64,000 nucleotides of DNA from Neonectria sp. B-13 (Eukaryota > Ascomycota > Sordariomycetes > Hypocreales > Nectriaceae). Under the pieces are notes generated by a model. It had not been told where the DNA came from and did no database searches. It saw nothing but the letters and a program-made list of their open reading frames with translations. Positions 57,278-64,000 of the stretch are shown one piece after another (position 1 is the first letter of the stretch; every line of letters starts with the position of its first letter). Location of the stretch: the NCBI GenBank assembly GCA_002682825.1, contig NOKP01000005.1, positions 682,001 through 746,000 of the forward strand, written 5' to 3'. A program made the position numbers and the translations under genes.

Positions 57278-59311
57278 TTAGTAGATCCCCCAGACAGCCG
57301 CAAATGCCTGCGATTCGAGCCGGGCGATTCTTTCAGCGGTAACGACAATGTCAGCTGTCTCGGCATCATCTGTGATCTTCCATGATACCTGCTCGACGTT
57401 ATTCTCCTCTTGAAATCCTTCATCGCCACGCTTTTCGACAGTGCCCCCGGACCTCTGTCTGATCCGGACCTTGAGGGACAGATTATTTTGAAGACGTGCT
57501 CCTTGACGGTCGGAGTACGCCAAGGTGACCTTCAAAGTCCCGGTGCGCTGTAGCTCGGCCAGTGTAATCGGATGCGTCCAGGTCTGTTCTTCCTCTAACA
57601 TACTGCCAGAGGGATAGCCTACATCCGCAAAACCATCACCTCCTTGACCCTGCCCATCGACACAGAGAAGGGAGTTCTTCAGATTAACGAGGCCAAATCC
57701 CTGTTCGGATCGAGGCAGACCGAGATCATGGGCACCGTTGACCAGCAATGCCTTGATGAGGGCGGCGCTGGATTTCTCAACACCCTTTGCTTCCAGTGCC
57801 TCGCGCAACACGGCGCAGCAGCCTGCCACCAAAGGAGCGGCCATGCTCGTGCCAGAGTCGAACATCCACAACTTGTCCGTGGTCGGCCCACGAGACTGGC
57901 GATGTTCCTTGGTGATGCCCTTGTCGCGCGAACAAGCGCTTAGAATGGCAACACCCGGGGCTACAACGTCGGGCTTGATGATGCCGTCGAGCGTTGGTCC
58001 TCGTGAGCTGAAGGGAGCCAACTTTGTTGGCTGTCCGGCAGGTTTGTTTGGGTCGTATTTGAAGGACGGCAAGCCTGTCGAACGCCGACTGGAAAATGTG
58101 GCACCGACGCTGATGCAGTTCGCGGCGGCGCTGGTGCTTCCAATGTGGGCATTGGTGGCGGATGTTTCTAAACCATCGTTGCCGGCGGCAAACACGACGA
58201 CATCTTTGCCAATTGTCAGCTATCTCTGTTCTTAATGTATTGGAAATGGTAGACTCAACGTACGGTCTTGGTTATGCCATACGAACCTGTCGAGTGCTTC
58301 AGCGTCTGAGTCATACCCTATTTGGCGAGACTGCCAGACAGGGCCCCAGGAATTGGTGGTGATACGGGCAAAATGCGAATTGTAGGGCCGCTCGAAGAGG
58401 TCCCAGAGATTCTCGGGCACCCACAGGTTGCCGTCTGTCTCACTAAGGAGAGATTGCAGCACAAGCGATGCCTTGGGGGCAGTCCCTCGAATCTTCCCGC
58501 CCATCGTGTCAGAGAACCCGTCACCCAAGACGGACCCAGCCACGTGGGTTCCATGGCCATCATAGTCATTTGTTTTGCCAGATTCAGTCTTGCGTCCCTC
58601 GGAGATCAGAGCCAGGACTCGGTTGCTGAACGCTGGGTGCGTGTCCTCGGTGTCCCCGATGTCGAAACCTGTGTCCGCGACGGCCACAATTTGGCCTTGG
58701 CCTTGGTACTTGGTGCTAGAAGCGGATTCCTCTGGGTCGAGAATACCGACATCCTTGCGGGCAAGGTTGTTGAAGAATTTCTTCTTAATGACCTCTTCGA
58801 TGGTCTTGACGGCATCGACCTCCTTGATTTTGCCGATGGTCTTGGCATCAGCCGCGAGCCTGATGATGTTGTGATTCACGGAGATGTCCTCGCGGCTGAG
58901 GCCAGTCTTGCCAATCAACTCCCTAACGACCCTATCTTGGTTGTTTTCGTCCTTGTGGAGAATAACGTCCACCAGGTAGGTTGACGGAGCAGAACCGTCT
59001 TGCTCACCGTCTTGGATGGCCGTCTCAAGGGTTGGGGAGGTTTTGAGACGGCGGGGGTAAACATTGGCTTGTGCCACGAAATCTAAGTTCCGAATGGGCT
59101 GGAGATCAGAATCCTCGTAGCGACAGAGGTATGTATCGTGTCCGAGATACTCAGAGATGGACACACCAGCGGTAGAGAGCTCCCGTTTCTGTGCCGCATT
59201 GATGGAGCCACGGCCTGTGATGTAGATGTAGTTGGTGAAGCGTGCATCTTGTGATGGAGTCTCATCCGTTGGGGAGAGCACGTTGCTATTGATGAGGATT
59301 GGTCTAGACAT
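57278..59311 (-). CDS. Subtilisin-like serine protease (S8), intracellular type
   Basis: This encodes a peptidase S8 protein of 657 residues. Exons are 58264-59311 and 57278-58203, with a 60-bp intron. The catalytic triad is complete: Asp in VAVADTGFD (about 213), His in DGHGTHVAGS (about 253) and Ser in DSGTSMAAPL (about 469). The oxyanion Asn is in FAAGNDG. An N-terminal ~190-residue region (ILINSNVLSP, GHDTYLCRYEDSDLQPI, VVRELIGKTGLS) looks like an inhibitor/propeptide-type extension. The C-terminal ~150 residues are beta-rich (GTLKVTLAYSDRQGARLQNN, IVVTAERI), like the P/jelly-roll domains of bacterial-type subtilases. No signal peptide is present, so it probably acts inside the cell. Some fungal relatives occur as NLR effector domains, but this one stands alone. 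Confidence 0.92.
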
Positions 59312-61770
59312 GGTGGCTAGCGAGACGGCAAGATTTTAAAGCTCGTACATAGACTCTAAAGAGTACAATCGTAGCAAGAGTCGAATCCCCAGAGCTAATA
59401 GTCTGCAGATTGTAGCAATATTTATACCTCCCAACTCGCGTGTTTGTGAACCAGCAGGTCTCAATAAACTCTTGGTGAGAGCTTGTGATGTCTAAGACCT
59501 TGTGAGCCCTTCAGCTTCACGCTTTACAATCAACCGCATTTCACGCTGAAAGAGAGAAGCTTCCAATGGCATTGTTCAGATGACTTGCTCAACAAACTTA
59601 AATGGCTTCGGTTTTTCAACCTCAAGAACTCAATACCCCAAACCCAGCCAGGACACGTAAAAGCATCTTGAACTTTGGTCCCAACCATCGCTTATGCTTT
59701 GCGATTCGTTTGAAGGATTGTCAGCCGCAAAGGTTTCTTCTATAGGTGACGAGCTGAACAAACCGCCACAAATTGTCTCGCACTCAGGACGAATAGCAGT
59801 CGGTGTATGCTTGTCACTAGCACCAACCTCACTTTTAAGCTTTCAATTACATGGTAATAATGAGACAATGATGATTCAGTGCAAATGTCTTGTTCTATGT
59901 TTAGATCTTACTGAGGAGAGAGATAATAACAATAACTTGATCGGTTACTATGGCGATAAGCAGTTGATGCTCGGAATGTAAATGCGTATGTTTAGACTTA
60001 ACTTGTATTGAAACGTCTGAGCGTAATTTTTGTAGCCTTTGGACAACATGCACCCAGCGCTCAACAATCTATTCATACCCATAAGCATCCACTATCGGAG
60101 ACCACGCCCGTGGTCATTCTCCTGGGTCTAGAAACCTCTTACTCATCCTTTGACTATTTCCCCTGGTTTTGGACTACCGGGCTGGACGCGGCACTTACTC
60201 CCGCCGAGTATCCCTACCCAGAGCACGACCCGTAAGGAGCTAGCTTCTTTTGTCATGTAGACCATCTAAGACAAACATGTGCCGCAGGTTTCGACCCAGC
60301 TGACTTTATGATCATCCACACCAGCTAGCACACCAGAATGTACCAAGCCAGGGGGCCAGTTGTGTCATGCCGACACGACCACCTGAACAGCCGCATGTGA
60401 TATCTGTGCGTGAGAATTGGTACGCCCGATAACCTAACGTCAGTGCCCGGCCTCCTAATGGGGTACGCCCACGAAACGAAACTTCTGCCTCAACGTAGCT
60501 AAGCGGCGGTCGAAAAAGCGCGAGTTCAGGCCCGCTCCGCTACCTTCAGTACGTAACTGATTAGCAACTTCACTCTAGCAACAGAATCGTGCAAGAAGAT
60601 TCCACCACTACGAACACCATCTTGCCGAATTTGCCAAGGAAATGTGTCGGATAACAGTGCAGAGAGACGCACAGTGATAGCCAAGCTTTAGCATGTGAAG
60701 GTCTTAAACTTTCCGAGATGACTCTCAGCATTAGTTATTTTCACATGCCGCAGATAGCGGATAAGTTAAAAGGATATTGTAGGGTGCAAGTCATAGAGTA
60801 AATTTTAAGATATATTCCAGTGAGAAAGAGATCTGATGGTTCCCAGCAGCTGTGTTCCTACGTCTGGATGAGAGTAGTTAGCTAGCAGGGCTACCACACC
60901 TAAGTAAGGTGGCAGCTCGGCTCGGCTCAGTATGTCATAGTGCAAGCGTCATGAAGCACAAAGTTCCGTGGATAAGATCTTTCCAGACAAAATGGGAGGA
61001 AAGGTATAATCGGCTCTGACCACACGCTAGGCAGCAAGGGACAATTGTAGACCCAAGTTTGGCCTTTGCCCCCACCCCCAGGTTCCTGCGTTCTCACTCC
61101 AACAAAGCCACAACTGTTGGAAAGTAAGCATGGCACTCAGATGACTTGTATTGTGTATATGTGTGTCTGTCCCCCTGGGCTATCTCTGTGGTGTTCAGGG
61201 GATGTCTGGTTCCTTGACCGCCTTCCTATTAGGCTGTGCCTGGCAAAGGTTCGGCGAGCCGTCTGTAGACCACGAAGGTGTTCACATGACCACCCTGTTG
61301 ATAACATGTACATGATCCAATCTAATAGCAATAGGCTCGTTGCTAACAGTACTGTAACGATGACTCCACGGCTCAGTGTCTCGCAACATAACCAGATCCA
61401 TGCAATGGTCAAAGATCTCAATCCGGGTATCGTTGCGAGGGCCGTTTTGCCCTCGTTAACTGGCGCCGTGGAGGCTCTTCCTCACTCTCTTCCTCTTGTT
61501 CTGCTACTACTCTGCAACTGCCCTCTCGAGCTGTACGCTGTCCTGGCGTTTGGTTGCGTTGTAAAGCCACTTCCGCAAGGCTCACAAATCTTTCATTCGG
61601 ACCCTGGCGTACTTTGCGACGTTTTGGTAGCTGAAGCTATTCCAACCTACTGTACAAAGGCTGTGCTGTGTTCTGTCGTTTTCTCGTGTTCTGTCTGCAC
61701 TTTTTAACAAGACGCACCGTCCGTGCACCTCGTTTTGCCTCGCCAACACTGCACTTCTGTCCGTGCACCA

Positions 61771-61796
61771 CTCTCTCTCTCTCTCTCTCTCTCTCT
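61771..61796. repeat. (CT)13 microsatellite
   Basis: Thirteen uninterrupted CT dinucleotides lie about 340 bp upstream of the G-alpha-like start codon. CT-rich tracts are common in fungal promoters just upstream of transcription starts. Confidence 0.95.
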
Positions 61797-61879
61797 TCCT
61801 AGACACGGACATGAACATCCACTTGACACAATCTCAATACACACCTTCCTCCAATCAAGCTTGATTGAAGCTATAGGCA

Positions 61880-61961
61880 TCTTCCTTCAAGCAGTTGTGT
61901 TTGAAATCCTACTATCAACCTTTCTTCACGCAGTCGCGTTGGAGATTCTACTATTCATCCT
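61880..61961. repeat. ~40-bp imperfect tandem duplication
   Basis: Two adjacent diverged copies share CTTCxxGCAGT-GCGTTxGAxATxCTACTAT. They encode similar strings in one frame (FLQAVVFEILL and FLHAVALEILL). They lie in the leader of the following gene. Confidence 0.6.
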
Positions 61962-62134
61962 TTCTCTCCAGTTCTCTCCACTATGTCTAACCGCCCTACC
62001 TTCCCCTCGCCTATACCCTCTCTCTCCTCCCCCTCCTCCACCGCGCCAATCATCATTCCTAAATTATATCCAAATCCCCCAAGCATACCCCTCAGCTCGC
62101 CCAAACCGACACTCGTAACCTCCCCCGCATCACC

Positions 62135-63184
62135 ATGTTCGGCGCCCTGACTAGAACCTTCGCCCACAGCACCGACGCCGGTCGCCGCCACTCCGCTGCC
62201 ATCGACGCCCAGCTCGCCGTCGACCACCAGGCCAAGCGCAATATCGCGCACATCCTCGTCCTTGGGCTGGCTGGAGGCGGCAAGTCGGCGCTGTTGCAGC
62301 TGCTGGCCCCCGGCGGGGATGTGCCGGATGTCACCGGAGAATCTGTTCCCGGGGACGGAGGAGGAGTTGAGGAGGATGGTCGCAGCACTGTTAGTTCGGT
62401 GACGCTCACTCCGAGTGAAGATTATGTGACAGGGCAGCAGGACGCGGAGGAGAAAGAGAAAGCCAAAGACGATGTCCTGAACCGTCGCGCCGCCGACTCA
62501 ATTAACGAGGTCCTGCTCGAGGGCCCTAGTACCCTACGCCTCCTGTTCTCCGAGGTGCCTAGCACGCTTAGCCGCAAGGTGATGCACCAATTTGAGGGTC
62601 GCGCGTCCACTATCGTCTTTCCCCTCGCCCTGTCCAGCTACGCCGACACGGCCCCTTCGGCCTCTCTCTCGCCACACCTGCCGCCGGCCCCGCCAAATCA
62701 GCTCCAAGCCAGCCTAGACCTCCTTGAAAGCCTGCTCCGCAACCCGCTCTTTCGCCCAAATGTGGTGATTGTCCTGCTCACGAAGGCAGATCGGCTAGCC
62801 GTGAAGCTGCAGATGACACCTTTCGGAGATTGTTTCCCAGCGTTTGAGGGGGACGAGACGGTGCGCGGCGTGGCCGAGTACGTCTTGACCCGGGTGAGGC
62901 AGCTCGGCGCATGCAGCCTGGGGAAGAGACTATGCGTCTATCCCACAGTGCTAAATCTAGCCGAGGAGGATGGCGAGAGGCGAGCAGCTATGAGAGCGGG
63001 AGTATTGGTGTTCGTGACCCAGATAACACTAGCAGCAAATTTAGTCATGGTGAGTTGTTTCGGGAGCTCAGTGCCAGAGGAGGAGTTGGCGATAGTGGAT
63101 GTTGTTTTAGACGAGGTGGCAAAGGGCGCGTGGGAAGGGGTGGTTTTAGAAGGGTGGGAGTTGAAGAATCGGCGATTGGACTGA
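62135..63184 (+). CDS. Divergent G-protein alpha-subunit-like protein
   Basis: This single-exon 349-residue protein aligns by eye with heterotrimeric G-protein alpha subunits. The P-loop is GLAGGGKSALL (about 44-54). RLLFSEVPSTLSRKVMHQFE and IVFPLALSSYAD correspond to the strand/switch II region and the following strand. SLDLLESLLRNPLFRPNVVI, LLTKADRLAVKL and DCFPAFEGD match the C-terminal Ras-like half. Three deviations stand out. The DVGGQ switch II motif is EVPST, so the catalytic Gln is missing. The NKxD guanine-specificity motif is TKAD. The region between P-loop and switch II (about 52-135) is too short and acidic for a normal helical domain. The N-terminal myristoylation Gly is absent (MFGALTR). 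It probably binds nucleotide weakly or not at all, and a signalling role is speculative. Confidence 0.75.
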   Translation: MFGALTRTFAHSTDAGRRHSAAIDAQLAVDHQAKRNIAHILVLGLAGGGKSALLQLLAPGGDVPDVTGESVPGDGGGVEEDGRSTVSSVTLTPSEDYVTGQQDAEEKEKAKDDVLNRRAADSINEVLLEGPSTLRLLFSEVPSTLSRKVMHQFEGRASTIVFPLALSSYADTAPSASLSPHLPPAPPNQLQASLDLLESLLRNPLFRPNVVIVLLTKADRLAVKLQMTPFGDCFPAFEGDETVRGVAEYVLTRVRQLGACSLGKRLCVYPTVLNLAEEDGERRAAMRAGVLVFVTQITLAANLVMVSCFGSSVPEEELAIVDVVLDEVAKGAWEGVVLEGWELKNRRLD

Positions 63185-63345
63185 TATTGCAAATGTGACG
63201 CAGTCTGCAAGAGTTATCCTTTGTGAACTATATCAATCTTGCGTATTTTACAGCAACACTGCCGGATATGGTAGCAGCAAGGCTGGGCGTAGATCCTTCT
63301 CCGAGTCATATTGCATCGATCAACGTCTTTACCTAAAAAGCGGGA
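63185..63345. other. Short intergenic gap
   Basis: 3' flank of the G-alpha-like gene. Nothing was recognised. Confidence 0.5.
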
Positions 63346-63624
63346 TTAAATCGGGCATAATTTCAGATGAGTGATACCTCGAATGATGGAACGAACGGTG
63401 TCTGTGGCGCGCTCCAAAAAGCACAAAGTAACGAATGGCGCCCTACCAGTGACAAATTCCAGCAGGCGTCCCTGTTCGTGCTCTCTGAACAAATCATCAT
63501 GGCTAACCCAGCTCCAGCCCCATGGCTTGCCATTGACTTTCAGACTTTGCATATAAGGTCCATCTTCTAGATTCTCAACGGTAATACCCAACCGACCGCC
63601 AGTTTCCCCATGATGGATAGACAT
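63346..63624 (-). pseudogene. GH92-like C-terminal remnant
   Basis: A 92-codon frame starting at an ATG (63624) contains LGITVENLEDGPYMQSLKVN, GKPWGWSWVSHDDLF and QGRLLEFVTGRAP. This order resembles the C-terminal beta-sandwich end of GH92 alpha-mannosidases (NxYxQSxxLNGxP, W-xxHxDl, GGxLxFxMGxxP). The catalytic barrel is absent and the tail diverges. It is probably a stranded gene fragment, though a small expressed protein cannot be excluded. Confidence 0.45.
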
Positions 63625-63779
63625 ATTCTCAAATCGCGGCTATCGAATAAGGTAAATGGGCTGCATAAAAACCGGGCCATGACAAATATATTAACTGTGC
63701 AATTTACAGCTTTGTAATACCTTCTGCAACATTTAGCCCAACTTTAATCGGCTGTATATAAACACACAACAACCGATAA

Positions 63780-64000
63780 CTACAATTGACTAATGACCCA
63801 TTTCACTGCCCCATGAGCATTTTTCATGAATTCCCCAGTTTCAGGCAGAGAGGGCACTATCCAGAAGCAATGTGGAAGGCCAGGGTAGTAGTCGGTCTTA
63901 ACGCTCACGCCAGCACCCTTTAAGGATTCCAGCAAAACCCTACCGTCATCTCGCAATGAGTCCAACTCGCAGTTAGATACATATGTCGGCGGAAATCTCT
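63780..64000 (-). CDS. Alpha/beta hydrolase, 3' part (runs off window)
   Basis: This is the C-terminal part of an alpha/beta-hydrolase-3 esterase whose upstream exons lie beyond the right edge. The readable 73 codons contain FPPTYVSNCELDSLRDDGRV, with the catalytic-type Asp (ELDSLRDD). YYPGLPHCFWIVPSLPETGE follows, with the catalytic His (LPHCF). The frame ends VKWVISQL and a stop at 63780. The sequence is distinct from the other two hydrolases in the window but of the same family. Confidence 0.82.
   Translation of the reverse strand, partial: RFPPTYVSNCELDSLRDDGRVLLESLKGAGVSVKTDYYPGLPHCFWIVPSLPETGEFMKNAHGAVKWVISQL

Larger units (their letters stand above)
59312..62134. other. 2.8-kb intergenic region
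   Basis: No gene I can support lies here. Small plus-strand frames (59694-59981, 60008-60235, 61066-61707) lack signatures or ATG starts. The right end is the probable 5' leader and promoter of the G-alpha-like gene, with a CT microsatellite and a ~40-bp imperfect tandem duplication. Confidence 0.5.

Noticed and set aside
58322..58984. 220-codon plus-strand open frame
   Set aside because: Antisense shadow of the subtilisin-like gene; no start context or family signature.
61066..61707. 213-codon plus-strand frame
   Set aside because: It begins with a non-ATG codon, has low-complexity hydrophobic and Cys-rich composition and no recognisable domain.
61723..62118. 131-codon frame through the CT repeat
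   Set aside because: Translation of the microsatellite and leader of the G-alpha-like gene. Ser/Leu and Pro runs are explained by the repeat.
1..64000. tRNA or rRNA genes
   Set aside because: I looked for T-arm consensus and tRNA-like cloverleaf segments by eye and found none that were convincing. A dedicated scan was not possible.

Overview
The window is nuclear DNA of a filamentous ascomycete, most likely a sordariomycete. Most genes are split by GT-AG introns of about 45-95 bases. Families restricted to or expanded in such fungi are present: a Zn2Cys6 regulator, a rhodopsin-like SAT4-family membrane protein, a HeLo-like/NACHT/ankyrin STAND protein, a DUF6594 protein and GH5/GH7 cellulases. 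Very AT-rich blocks, and decayed genes in which two of the three stops named in them read TAG where the family suggests TGG, fit repeat-induced point mutation (RIP). No rRNA, tRNA, CRISPR or bacterial-type operon was seen. I predicted exon boundaries by hand from splice signals, frame and family knowledge. Every multi-exon model given closes to a whole number of codons.

Layout. 0-7 kb: 5' end of an UNC93-like transporter, an NtaA/DszA-type flavin monooxygenase, and a secreted GH5 glycanase. 7.5-20.4 kb: a 1557-residue NLR-type STAND protein with ankyrin repeats, a small protein-kinase-like protein, two F-box-type proteins, a class I glutamine-amidotransferase-like protein and a 77-residue secreted protein. 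20.5-26.3 kb: a large-subunit catalase and a phosphoketolase diverge from a promoter carrying several CRE-type (TGACGTCA) motifs. 27-35.6 kb: a Ser/Thr-rich secreted protein, a secreted amidohydrolase, a seven-helix membrane protein and an atypical short-chain dehydrogenase/epimerase.

36-48 kb looks like a decaying metabolic neighbourhood. It holds a P450 relic, two intact alpha/beta hydrolases, an alcohol dehydrogenase remnant, and a Baeyer-Villiger-type monooxygenase broken into two pieces. Between those pieces lie an intact Zn2Cys6 regulator and an intact Old Yellow Enzyme homologue. AT-rich tracts lie at the left break and beyond the right piece, followed by an LTR-like remnant.

49-64 kb: a DUF6594 membrane protein (with an 18-nt microexon) diverges from a protein joining a STAND-type N-terminal region to a retropepsin-like domain. 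Then come a GH7 endoglucanase, a relic of the nucleoside-phosphorylase domain used in fungal NLRs, an intracellular subtilisin-like protease, a G-alpha-like protein lacking key GTPase motifs, a GH92-like C-terminal remnant, and the 3' end of another alpha/beta hydrolase.

The most unusual items are the retropepsin fusion and its divergent partner, the degenerate G-alpha-like protein, the split monooxygenase nest, the OYE active-site substitution and the CRE-rich catalase/phosphoketolase promoter.
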